DNA from: Trinickia symbiotica | GTDB lineage: Bacteria; Pseudomonadota; Gammaproteobacteria; Burkholderiales; Burkholderiaceae | Direction of reading: 5' to 3' | Assembly (NCBI RefSeq): GCF_002934455.1 | Contig: NZ_PTIR01000006.1 | Span: forward strand, 1-64,000 | DNA length: 64,000 bases | Shown: positions 27,202 to 34,652 of the stretch, in pieces | How positions within the stretch are numbered: the first letter of the stretch is position 1 | Layout of the letters: the number at the start of each line of letters is the position of its first letter | The notes under the pieces: model-generated | Database searches by the model: none | Told to the model about the DNA's origin: nothing | The model's input: only the letters and a program-made list of their open reading frames with translations | Translations under genes and position numbers: made by a program

Positions 27202-28377
27202 TCAGGCGCTTTCGAAGAGACGCGTGAGCACGAACTCTCGATGCCCGAGCGTCTCGGCGGCGGTCCATCGGCCATTGACCGTGGCCAGCATCGCTTCGAG
27301 CAATTTGTCTCCGGCCTCGTCGAGGTTCTGCTCGCGCTGCAACAGGCCCGAGACATCGACGTCGATGTGCTCGGACATCGTGCGCACGGTACGCGGATTC
27401 GCGCAGATCTTGATGACGGGAAGAATGGGATTGCCGATTACGTTGCCCTGGCCCGTCGGGAAGAAATGGACGGCAAAGCCCGATGCCGCGCACAGGGTCA
27501 CCATCTCGGCCGCTGCCGACGACGAATCCATGAACCAAAGACCGGATCCCGTCGGCGTTTCCGCTTTGTCGAGTACGCCATCGACCTTGCAGCGCTTGCC
27601 GATTTTCTGAATGTTGCCAAGCGCCTTTTCTTCGATGGTCGTCAGCCCGCCGGCGATATTGCCCTTCGTCGGTTGCGACTCGGACAGGTCGTCCGTTTTC
27701 CAGCGATTGATCATGTCCTGATAGCGGTCGAACATGAACTGAAAGCGCTCGCGCACCGCGTCGTTCGCGCAGCGCTCGGCAACGAGCTGCTCGCCGCCCG
27801 TGAGTTCCGACGTTTCGCCGAACACGAGCGTCGTGCCGAGCCCGTAGAGCTTGTCGAACGCGTTGCCGACCGTCGGGTTCGAGCCGCAGCCCGAGGTCGT
27901 GTCGGATTCGCCGCACTTCGTCGATACCCAGAGATCGGCAATCGGACATATTTCGCGCTCGAGGGAAGTCGCGTACTGAACCATTTCCTTGGCGGCCTTC
28001 GAGGCGCGCATGATCGTGTCGTGGTCCCCATGCAGCTCGATGCCGAAGCCCATGACGGGCTTGCCCGATTTCGCGATGCCGTCGACGACGCGCTTTGTCC
28101 AGCCTTCCTCGATGCCGATGACGATGACGGCGGCGACGTTCGGATTGCAGCCGGTGCCGATCAGTGTACGGAAGTGAAGATCGAGGTCCGCGCCGAACTG
28201 CAGCCGTCCGTAGGGGTGGGGCAGCGCCATCGTGCCCTTGATGTTGTTTTCGACTGCCAGGGCGGCCGCGTTCGACAGGTCGTCGACAGGCAGGATGATG
28301 ACGTGGTTGCGCACGCCGACGCGGCCGTTGCTGCGGCGATAGCCGCGGAAAGTGGTGTTGCTGTCGATCACGCTCAT
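27202..28377 (-). CDS. suyB: (2R)-sulfolactate sulfo-lyase, large (beta) subunit
   Basis: 391 residues of the UxaA/altronate-dehydratase large-domain family. Visible are the opening [41 protein letters not shown], the Cys-rich [20 protein letters not shown] and [19 protein letters not shown]. In sulfolactate degraders this domain is the SuyB subunit. With SuyA it releases sulfite from (R)-sulfolactate to give pyruvate. The split into a 113-residue SAF subunit and this 391-residue subunit matches SuyAB, and the flanking sulfolactate-type dehydrogenases and TauE/SafE exporter support it. A two-subunit altronate or galactarate dehydratase is the main alternative. Confidence 0.78.
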   Translation of the reverse strand: MSVIDSNTTFRGYRRSNGRVGVRNHVIILPVDDLSNAAALAVENNIKGTMALPHPYGRLQFGADLDLHFRTLIGTGCNPNVAAVIVIGIEEGWTKRVVDGIAKSGKPVMGFGIELHGDHDTIMRASKAAKEMVQYATSLEREICPIADLWVSTKCGESDTTSGCGSNPTVGNAFDKLYGLGTTLVFGETSELTGGEQLVAERCANDAVRERFQFMFDRYQDMINRWKTDDLSESQPTKGNIAGGLTTIEEKALGNIQKIGKRCKVDGVLDKAETPTGSGLWFMDSSSAAAEMVTLCAASGFAVHFFPTGQGNVIGNPILPVIKICANPRTVRTMSEHIDVDVSGLLQREQNLDEAGDKLLEAMLATVNGRWTAAETLGHREFVLTRLFESA

Positions 28378-28452
28378 GACGGTTCTCTATGCTCGCTTTG
28401 ATTGGGACATTGACGGTCGCCGCGCGCCCTAGGACGGCGCTGCATGCGCGTA

Positions 28453-28794
28453 TTACCAGCGCTTCGTCTTGATGTTGTGAACATGGGCGTGCTCGCCCGC
28501 GGCGATCGGGGCGACCACGCGCCCGATATCGACGCCGTACTTGTAGACGGTGTCTCCGACCGCCATGTCCTTTAGCGCGATCTTGTGCCCGATCGGAATG
28601 TCCTGCTTTGCCGTCACGGCGACGATCTCGTCGTCATCCATGATCCAGGCGTTGAGTCGATCCCCCGCCTGAATGCCCTCGACGACGGCGACGCCGACGG
28701 TGTCCTTCGCTTCGTGCAGCATGATATGGATCGTTCTTTTCTCAGGCGACGTTGACGCCCGTGTGGCCGATGCGGCTGCTGCGGTTTGGTTCAT
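28453..28794 (-). CDS. suyA: (2R)-sulfolactate sulfo-lyase, small (alpha) SAF-domain subunit
   Basis: 113 residues from MNQTAAAASATRASTSPEKR, with a strong GAGGAGAACACC before the ATG at 28794. After a disordered 20-residue head comes a single SAF domain (VAVVEGIQAGDRLNAWIMDD ... VAPIAAGEHAHVHNIKTKRW), the small-subunit fold of the altronate dehydratase/SuyA family. It is the first gene of the minus-strand unit suyA-suyB-symporter-slcC-comC and is divergent from the GntR gene. The HAHVHN tail is the family's active-site signature. Confidence 0.78.
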   Translation of the reverse strand: MNQTAAAASATRASTSPEKRTIHIMLHEAKDTVGVAVVEGIQAGDRLNAWIMDDDEIVAVTAKQDIPIGHKIALKDMAVGDTVYKYGVDIGRVVAPIAAGEHAHVHNIKTKRW

Positions 28795-28873
28795 GGTGTT
28801 CTCCTCGATCTCCTGAAGACACGGTTCGTTTTCCGTGCAAACCATCTTAGGCGGCAGGTTCATCGGTGTCAAC

Positions 28874-28910
28874 CATATCATCTATATGTCTTTGATGAGC
28901 CATATGAGCG
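28874..28910. promoter_or_regulatory. Candidate GntR operator cluster between suyA and gntR
   Basis: The AT-rich core of the 182-bp divergent region holds CATAT-N5-ATATG (28874-28888), the palindrome CATATG (28901-28906) and two direct ATGAG half-sites within 28891-28910. ATGAG/CTCAT half-sites recur as a perfect inverted repeat downstream of the GntR gene (29903-29920). Both suyA and gntR promoters must lie here, so binding could control both. Confidence 0.4.
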
Positions 28911-28976
28911 GTAGTAGAATCCAGTGCCAGCAACGACAGGAATGTTTCGAATACACCGAGTGCATCAGAGGTCGCC

Positions 28977-29735
28977 ATGAATACGATCATGCTCGCCACG
29001 TCCGCGATCGGCGGAACGCGGTACAAGGAAGTGAAGAACGCGATGCTGGCTGCGCTTGCCGCGAGCGAATGGAAGGGCGGGGAAGCGATACCGTCCGAAA
29101 AGCGTCTCGCCGAGCGCTTCGGCGTGTCCATCGGCACATTGCGCAAGGCGATCGACGAGCTGGTGGCGGACAACATTCTCGTGCGCCACCAGGGACTCGG
29201 CACGTTCGTGGCGCAGCACCAGCGCGACCGGCATTTCTTCCGCTTTTTCCGCATCGTCCGCCAGGACGGCGACAAGACCTATCCGACGGTCAGTCTCGCC
29301 AGTTTCAAAAGGACGAAGGCGTCCCGGGAAATCGCTTCGGCGCTCGGGATCGAGCCGGGCGAGCGCGTATTCTCGTTCGTCAATCGGCTGTCGCTGCATG
29401 GCGAAAGCGTCATCGTCGATCACATCGCCGTGGCCGAATCGCGCTTCTCCGGATTGACGGAGAAGGCGCTGCGCGAGCGGCCGAGCACGCTTTACAACTT
29501 CTATCAGGATGCTTTCGGCATCAATGTAGTCGGCACCGATGAGCGCCTGCGCGTGGCGAAGGCCGACGAGATGGAGGCGGAGTTGTTGGGCGTATCGGCC
29601 GGTACGCCGCTCCTCGAAGTCCGCCGTATTGCCTATTCGTACCACCATACGCCCGTCGAAGTGCGCATCTCGCACGTCAACACCGAGCGATACGAATACA
29701 TGGGCGCATCGACAACGCGCGAGGAAACGAGTTAA
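28977..29735 (+). CDS. GntR/HutC-family regulator (HTH + UTRA), probable regulator of the sulfolactate module
   Basis: 252 residues. The winged helix is at about 15-80 (AIPSEKRLAERFGVSIGTLRKAIDELVADN ends the recognition region, with GLGTFV as the wing), followed by a UTRA effector domain (about 95-240) including EVRRIAYSYHHTPVEVRISH. AGAGGT precedes the ATG. It is divergent from suyA and upstream of the TauABC-like operon. HutC-type proteins are usually repressors released by a pathway compound, here plausibly sulfolactate or a precursor. Confidence 0.9.
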   Translation: MNTIMLATSAIGGTRYKEVKNAMLAALAASEWKGGEAIPSEKRLAERFGVSIGTLRKAIDELVADNILVRHQGLGTFVAQHQRDRHFFRFFRIVRQDGDKTYPTVSLASFKRTKASREIASALGIEPGERVFSFVNRLSLHGESVIVDHIAVAESRFSGLTEKALRERPSTLYNFYQDAFGINVVGTDERLRVAKADEMEAELLGVSAGTPLLEVRRIAYSYHHTPVEVRISHVNTERYEYMGASTTREETS

Positions 29736-29902
29736 GGCCGCCGGGACTCGCCCAGTCGTCACGCGAGCGAGCGGCGGCGGAAACGGCGGCCATTCCGGCG
29801 GCGATTGCGGCGGCGATTCCACGCTGACCCCGCCGGTTCCCTCTCGCTGCGAGACCCGGTTTTCCCCAATTTGCAATCGGTTAAGCGATCACCTACACTG
29901 CG

Positions 29903-29920
29903 AACTCATACAGATGAGTT
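29903..29920. promoter_or_regulatory. Perfect inverted repeat AACTCAT-ACAG-ATGAGTT
   Basis: Seven-base arms separated by 4 bp lie in AT-richer DNA just after gntR and about 290 bp before the binding-protein start. The CTCAT/ATGAG half-sites are also seen between suyA and gntR. It is a good candidate operator linking the importer operon to the same GntR regulator. Confidence 0.5.
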
Positions 29921-30108
29921 AAATCACGCATAGGTCAACGCATCCCGTCGCGCGGCCCATGCTCCAACCGCTCATCGGTGAACGAACAGCCGGCCCGACG
30001 TTCGTCCGATCGTCAGGCGCCCGGCGCGAAGGAGACAGCACGATGCGCACTTCCCCCTCCCGTTGCCGCATCCCGATCCCGCACTTGCTGCGGGCCGGAT
30101 GAGCGCAC

Positions 30109-30153
30109 GGGCAAGGCGGGCCCTCCCTCTCGCACGTTCGGCCCGCCTTGCCC
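30109..30153 (+). other. Large leader hairpin upstream of the TauA-like gene
   Basis: A perfect 14-bp inverted repeat (GGGCAAGGCGGGCC at 30109-30122 and its complement at 30140-30153) with a 17-nt loop ends 58 bp before the start codon. A direct repeat close to GCCCTCCCTCTTGC begins at each arm. There is no T-tract, so attenuation by a protein, message stabilisation or a repeat insertion are all possible. Confidence 0.5.
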
Positions 30154-30211
30154 TCCCTCTTGCGTCTCACCCCTTTGCCATACGTTCCTTTTTTGCGAGG
30201 AGTGCCGAGCA

Positions 30212-31231
30212 ATGAGCTTTCGCAAGGTCGTTTCACTATTCACCGTCTCGCTTGCCGTATGCGCGGTCACGCTCAGTGCGCCGGCCCGGGCCGACGTGAC
30301 GGAAATCAAGGTTGCGCGCCAATACGGCATCAGCTATTTGCCGCTGATGATCATGCAGGACCAGAAGCTGATCGAGAAGCACGCGGCGCAACTCGGATTG
30401 CCCAACCTCAAGGTCTCCTGGGTCCAGTTCGCGGGAGGCAACGTGATGAACGATTCGCTTCTTTCGGACTCCTTGCAGATCGCGTCAGGTGGCGTCGCGC
30501 CGCTCGTATTGCTATGGGCGCGCACGCACAACACGCCGCTGGCCGTGCGTGCATTGGCCGCGATCAATTCGATGCCGCTCTTGCTCAATACGAACGATGC
30601 GAAGGTGAAGACGATCAAGGACTTCAGCGATCGGGACAAAATCGCTTTGCCGGCCGCGAAAGTCTCGATTCAGGCGATCACGCTGCAGATGGCCGCGCAA
30701 AAGGCGTTCGGCGAAGGCAACGCAGGCGTGCTCGACAAATACACGGTGACGCTCGCGCATCCGGACGCCCAGCAGGCGCTTTTGTCGGGAAACAGCGAAG
30801 TGACCGCGCATTTCGGTTCGCCGCCGTTCCAGGAACAAGAGCTCACGCACCCGAACATCCATACGGTGCTCAATTCTTACGACGTGCTCGGCGGCCGTTC
30901 GACCTTCAACCTCGTCTGGTGCACATCGAAGTTCTACGACCAGAACCCGAAGATCGTGAAGGCGTTCATGGCCGCACTCGATGAGGCCGAGACGATGATC
31001 CGCGACGACAAGCACGCGGCCGCGCTGTTGTACTTGCGCGTGAGCGGTGAGAAGACCAACGTCGGCGAGATCGAGAAGATGATCGCGGATCCGAATGTCG
31101 AGTTCACGACGACGCCGAGCAATACGATGAAGTATGCGACGTTCATGTCGCGCACGGGGCTTATCCGGACCACTCCGGCAACATGGAAGGACCTGTTCTT
31201 CCCGACCGCTCAATCGTTGCAGGGGAGCTGA
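30212..31231 (+). CDS. NitT/TauT-type ABC importer substrate-binding protein (TauA/SsuA-like)
   Basis: 339 residues. The signal peptide is MSFRKVVSLFTVSLAVCAVT... ending SAPARA-DVTE (about residue 27). The mature start EIKVARQYGISYLPLMIMQD and the MNDSLLSDSLQIASGGVAPL segment place it in the NMT1/THI5-like and TauA family. GAGGAG lies upstream of the ATG. Relatives bind taurine, alkanesulfonates, nitrate or aromatic acids. Its position between the GntR gene and a TauE/SafE exporter favours a sulfonate ligand. It feeds the ATPase and permease that follow within 3 bp and by overlap. Confidence 0.88.
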   Translation: MSFRKVVSLFTVSLAVCAVTLSAPARADVTEIKVARQYGISYLPLMIMQDQKLIEKHAAQLGLPNLKVSWVQFAGGNVMNDSLLSDSLQIASGGVAPLVLLWARTHNTPLAVRALAAINSMPLLLNTNDAKVKTIKDFSDRDKIALPAAKVSIQAITLQMAAQKAFGEGNAGVLDKYTVTLAHPDAQQALLSGNSEVTAHFGSPPFQEQELTHPNIHTVLNSYDVLGGRSTFNLVWCTSKFYDQNPKIVKAFMAALDEAETMIRDDKHAAALLYLRVSGEKTNVGEIEKMIADPNVEFTTTPSNTMKYATFMSRTGLIRTTPATWKDLFFPTAQSLQGS

Positions 31232-31233
31232 TT

Positions 31234-32049
31234 ATGCGTTCTCAAGGTCAACAGGCGGGCCACGCGTCATCGACTGCCGATGGCGGGTCGTCGCCGCTGC
31301 TCGACGTGCGCGGGGTCACGCTACAGTACAAGACGCCAAAACACCTCGTCATGGCGACGTATCGCGTCGATTTTCAGGTCTTCGAAGGCGACCGTTTCGT
31401 TCTGCTCGGCCCGTCCGGTTGCGGCAAGTCCACGTTGCTGAAGAGCGTGGGCGGCTACCTGACGCCGACGGAAGGCTCGATCGTTCTGAAGGGCAAAGCG
31501 GTCACGAAGCCGGGGCCGGACCGGATGATGGTCTTCCAGGAATTCGATCAGCTGCTGCCCTGGAAAACCGTCAGGCAGAACGTCATGTTTCCGTTGGAGG
31601 CCGCGCTGCGCTTGAGTCCGCGCGAAGCCCAGGAGCGCGCGTTGCATTACATCGACAAGGTGAACCTGACGAAGTTCGCGAACAGCTACCCGCATACGCT
31701 ATCGGGCGGAATGAAGCAGCGCGTGGCGATCGCCCGCGGCATGGCCATGGAACCCGACATTCTGCTCATGGATGAACCATTTGCGGCGCTCGATGCTCTG
31801 ACTCGCCGCAAGATGCAGGATGAACTGATGGCGCTGTGGCAAGACACCCGATTCACGGTGCTGTTCGTCACTCATTCGATACCGGAGGCCATCAAAATCG
31901 GCAGCCGGATTCTGCTGCTGTCGCCGCACCCGGGCCAGGTCAAGGCCGAGCTCAACACGGCCGATACGGCGGAATCGGCCGCGGCGCTTGAGACGCGCAT
32001 CCAGCAAATGCTGTTCGACGACGAAATCAAGGAGGCCGAACATGTCTGA
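31234..32049 (+). CDS. NitT/TauT-type ABC importer ATPase (TauB/SsuB-like)
   Basis: 271 residues from MRSQGQQAGHASSTADG; GGGGAG lies six bases before the ATG, while the longer frame runs into the previous gene. Walker A is GPSGCGKST (about 67-75), the Q-loop is VFQEFDQLLPW, the signature LSGGMKQRVAIARG, Walker B LLMDEPFAALDALT and the switch His in THSIPEA. It starts 2 bp after the TauA-like stop and overlaps the permease by 8 bp. Confidence 0.92.
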   Translation: MRSQGQQAGHASSTADGGSSPLLDVRGVTLQYKTPKHLVMATYRVDFQVFEGDRFVLLGPSGCGKSTLLKSVGGYLTPTEGSIVLKGKAVTKPGPDRMMVFQEFDQLLPWKTVRQNVMFPLEAALRLSPREAQERALHYIDKVNLTKFANSYPHTLSGGMKQRVAIARGMAMEPDILLMDEPFAALDALTRRKMQDELMALWQDTRFTVLFVTHSIPEAIKIGSRILLLSPHPGQVKAELNTADTAESAAALETRIQQMLFDDEIKEAEHV

Positions 32050-32953
32050 TGCCACCACCGCGCGCAACGGCACGCCTGCCATGGCCAATATATCGCCCCC
32101 TCCTCGCGGCGAGATCGTGCGGGAGCCCAGCAGCGCTCAGCAGTTCAGCGTCGTCGAAAAGCCGCTGTCGCCGCTCGAGCGTCTCTACAACCAGGGATGG
32201 GTGCGCAAGGTCTTCATCCTCGTCGTGCTCGCGTTGATTTGGGAATGGTACGGACGCACCCTCAACAACGCGCTGCTTTTTCCGACGTTCAGCGCCACGG
32301 TGCAGGCGTTCGTGAGCAGCATTGCAAGCGGCGAGTTGCCAGGCAAAGCATGGGCATCGATCCATGTTCTCCTGATCGGATACGCGTGCGGCGTCGTGCT
32401 GGCCGCGATTCTGACGGCCACCGCGATCACGTCGCGCATCGGCACCGATTTCCTCGAGACGATGACGTCGATGCTGAACCCGTTGCCGGCCATCGCACTG
32501 TTGCCACTGTCGCTGATCTGGTTCGGGCTCGGAAATGGCAGTCTCGTATTCGTACTCGTCCACTCGGTGACGTGGTCAGTCGCATTGAATACGCATTCCG
32601 GTTTCAAGTCCGTCAGCAATACGCTGAGAATGGTGGGGCGCAACTACGGGCTCGGCGGCATGCGCTACGTCATGAAGATTCTCGTGCCGGCCGCGTTTCC
32701 GAGCATCCTCACCGGGCTCAAGATCGGCTGGGCCTTCGCATGGCGCACGTTGATCGCCGCCGAGCTCGTTTTCGGCGTGAGCTCGGGTTCAGGCGGCCTC
32801 GGCTGGTTCATCTACGAAAACAAAAATCTGCTCGACATCGCGAACGTGTTCGCCGGGCTCTTTACTGTGATCCTGATTGGGCTCGCCGTCGAGAACCTGA
32901 TCTTCCGCGTCGTCGAGCGCCATACCGTACAACGGTGGGGGATGCAATCGTGA
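32042..32953 (+). CDS. NitT/TauT-type ABC importer permease (TauC/SsuC-like)
   Basis: 303 residues. A polar 55-residue head is followed by six hydrophobic segments (BPD_transp_1). MLNPLPAIALLPLSLIWFGL and the later LIAAELVFGVSSGSGGLGWF segment are characteristic of the TauC/SsuC group. The EAA-like loop is MVGRNYGLGGMRYVMKILVP. It completes the importer, and the TauE/SafE gene follows 25 bp later in the same operon. Confidence 0.9.
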   Translation: MSDATTARNGTPAMANISPPPRGEIVREPSSAQQFSVVEKPLSPLERLYNQGWVRKVFILVVLALIWEWYGRTLNNALLFPTFSATVQAFVSSIASGELPGKAWASIHVLLIGYACGVVLAAILTATAITSRIGTDFLETMTSMLNPLPAIALLPLSLIWFGLGNGSLVFVLVHSVTWSVALNTHSGFKSVSNTLRMVGRNYGLGGMRYVMKILVPAAFPSILTGLKIGWAFAWRTLIAAELVFGVSSGSGGLGWFIYENKNLLDIANVFAGLFTVILIGLAVENLIFRVVERHTVQRWGMQS

Positions 32954-32978
32954 TGATGGCGGCTCGGGCGGGGCGCCC

Positions 32979-33731
32979 TTGTTGAGCCCCGAGCTGGCGC
33001 TGCTCGTCGCGGGCGGCAGCGCGGTCGCCGGCTTCGTGTCGGGGCTTGCCGGCTTTGCCTTCGGCCTCGTCGCGATGGTGTTCTGGGCATGGACGATGCC
33101 GCCCCAAGTGATCGGTCCGATGCTCGTCGTCGGGTCGCTCGTCGGTCAATTGCTGACGATCCACACGGTGCGCGCGCAGATTCGCGCGAAGCTCGTTGCG
33201 CCGTTCGTGATCGGCGGCTTCGTCGGCGTGCCAATCGGGGCCGCGCTGTTGCCGATCATCGATCCGGTCGCATTCCGGATCGGCGTGGGCCTCTTGCTCA
33301 TCGCCTATTGCAGCGTCATGCTGGCGGCGACGAATCTGCCTGTCCTGAAGGTCGGCGGCTCGTTCGCGGACGGCGGGGTTGGCATGGTGGGCGGGATCCT
33401 GGGCGGCATCGCCGGGCTCGTCGGCCCGGCTCCCACCGTATGGTGCATGCTGCGCGGCCACGACAAGCATACTCAGCGCGCGATCTGTCAGACCTTCTTC
33501 ATCGCGATGCAATCGTTGACGCTGGTCACGTATCTGGCCACGGGCATCATCGGTCGGCAGACGTTTTACCTGATCCTGTGCATGGTGCCCCCAGCCCTCG
33601 TTTTCGCCTGGCTCGGTTCGCGCCTTTACCTGCGCATCTCCGAGCGCGTATTCCGGCGAGTGCTGCTCGTGCTGCTGTTCGCATCGGGCGCCGCGCTCTT
33701 CGGCACATCGCTCGCCCATCTTTCGAAATGA
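32979..33731 (+). CDS. TauE/SafE-family exporter, probable sulfite exporter
   Basis: 250 residues, seven or eight hydrophobic segments and the two-repeat TauE/SafE pattern (GFVSGLAGFAFGLVAMVF; later GGILGGIAGLVGPAPTVWCM). Start codons are weak: TTG at 32979 or the adjacent TTG at 32982 are the only in-frame choices near GGCGGGGC. The nearby ATG ATG is in another frame and ends at once. Members export sulfite, sulfoacetate or other organosulfur anions. Next to suyAB and a tau-like importer, removal of sulfite released by SuyAB is the obvious role. Confidence 0.85.
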   Translation: MLSPELALLVAGGSAVAGFVSGLAGFAFGLVAMVFWAWTMPPQVIGPMLVVGSLVGQLLTIHTVRAQIRAKLVAPFVIGGFVGVPIGAALLPIIDPVAFRIGVGLLLIAYCSVMLAATNLPVLKVGGSFADGGVGMVGGILGGIAGLVGPAPTVWCMLRGHDKHTQRAICQTFFIAMQSLTLVTYLATGIIGRQTFYLILCMVPPALVFAWLGSRLYLRISERVFRRVLLVLLFASGAALFGTSLAHLSK

Positions 33732-33740
33732 GCCCCGCGT

Positions 33741-34652
33741 ATGAGCGCGATTCGCTATTTCGTGACGTTTCTCGCCGTGGCACGACACGGCTCGTTCGCA
33801 GCCGCCGCGGAAGAAGTCTGCCTCACGCAGGCGGCCGTCGGCCTGCAGATGCGCTCACTCGAGCGCGATCTCGACATGGTCCTCTTCGAGCGCACGCCGC
33901 GCTCCATCTCGTTGAGTGAGCAAGGGCGCATGATTGTGCCGCTTGCCGAGGCGCTCGTCGCCGACTATCGAAGGATTCTCGCGACAGGCGAGCGAGCCGA
34001 GCTGGCCGGTGTCGTGCGGGTGGGGGCGCTCGTTTCTTCGCTAATGGGCGCATTCGCCGATGCGATGCTCGATCTGAAGCGTCGCTATCCGCGGCTCGAA
34101 CTGAAACTTTTCACGGGTCTTTCGAGCGATTTCGCCGAGCGCGTGGAAGGCGGGGATCTCGATGCCGCGATCGTGACGCAAGCGCCGGCCGGCTTTCCCG
34201 CCGCGCTCAAATGGACGGCGCTCTACAGCGAGCCGTTGGTGTTGATCAGTTGCGCCGATGCGCCGAATAGCGGCATTGGCGGACTGCTCGAAGAGCCGTT
34301 CATTCGGTTCGATCGCCAGACCTGGACCGGCATCCTGATCGAAAACGCGCTGCAAGCCCTGGGTGTCGGCGCGAACGAGATCATGGAACTCAATTCGATC
34401 GAGGCGATTTGTGAAATGGTGCGGCGCGGCTTCGGCGTCGCCATCGTGCCGCGCCTTGCCAACGCAAACTGGGATCCGGCCTCGGGGTTGCGGGTGACGG
34501 CGTTGCCGGATCGGATCGAGCCGCGACGCGTGGGCTTGCTCGAGCGGCGCGAGCATTCGCGCGAGGCGTTTACGCAGGCCGTCAAGCGTCATTTCATCGA
34601 CATGCCGGCGGACACGACGGGGGAGGCGGGCGCCGCATCGATGAGCGACTGA
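33741..34652 (+). CDS. LysR-family transcriptional regulator
   Basis: 303 residues. The HTH is at about 1-60 with FAAAAEEVCLTQAAVGLQMR and the effector domain at about 88-290. It starts 9 bp after the exporter gene, so it may be read through from the importer operon. Its 3' end overlaps the end of the convergent SDH-like flavoprotein gene by 64 bp. That overlap could couple the two units through antisense transcription. The likely targets are the SDH/hydratase operon or the importer operon. Confidence 0.9.
   Translation: MSAIRYFVTFLAVARHGSFAAAAEEVCLTQAAVGLQMRSLERDLDMVLFERTPRSISLSEQGRMIVPLAEALVADYRRILATGERAELAGVVRVGALVSSLMGAFADAMLDLKRRYPRLELKLFTGLSSDFAERVEGGDLDAAIVTQAPAGFPAALKWTALYSEPLVLISCADAPNSGIGGLLEEPFIRFDRQTWTGILIENALQALGVGANEIMELNSIEAICEMVRRGFGVAIVPRLANANWDPASGLRVTALPDRIEPRRVGLLERREHSREAFTQAVKRHFIDMPADTTGEAGAASMSD

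Larger units (their letters stand above)
29736..30211. other. Leader and promoter region of the TauABC-like operon
   Basis: This 476-bp stretch has no credible gene. It starts with a GC-rich low-complexity stretch of repeated GGCGGCGATT-like units (about 29770-29822). An inverted-repeat operator candidate and a large leader hairpin follow, both listed separately. A continuous frame into the binding-protein gene exists, but its residues (Pro/Cys/Arg-rich) look like non-coding translation. Confidence 0.6.

Noticed and set aside
23630-28794. DHPS (dihydroxypropanesulfonate) pathway HpsNOP
   Set aside because: The two dehydrogenases are SerA-type and YlbC-type, matching SlcC and ComC rather than the HpsN/O/P enzymes.
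27202-28794. Plain altronate or galactarate dehydratase
   Set aside because: Not excluded, but the split SAF/large subunits, adjacent sulfolactate-type dehydrogenases and TauE/SafE exporter make SuyAB the better reading.
13485-29735. Sulfoquinovose degradation (sulfo-ED, sulfo-EMP or sulfo-transaldolase) as the explanation of the whole block
   Set aside because: I see no sulfoquinovosidase, sulfogluconolactone-type SMP-30 lactonase, IlvD-type dehydratase, KDSG aldolase or SF-kinase genes. The split transketolase alone is not enough.
29978-30211. N-terminal extension of the TauA-like protein
   Set aside because: The extra 78 residues are Pro/Arg/Cys-rich, cross the leader hairpin and would bury the signal peptide.
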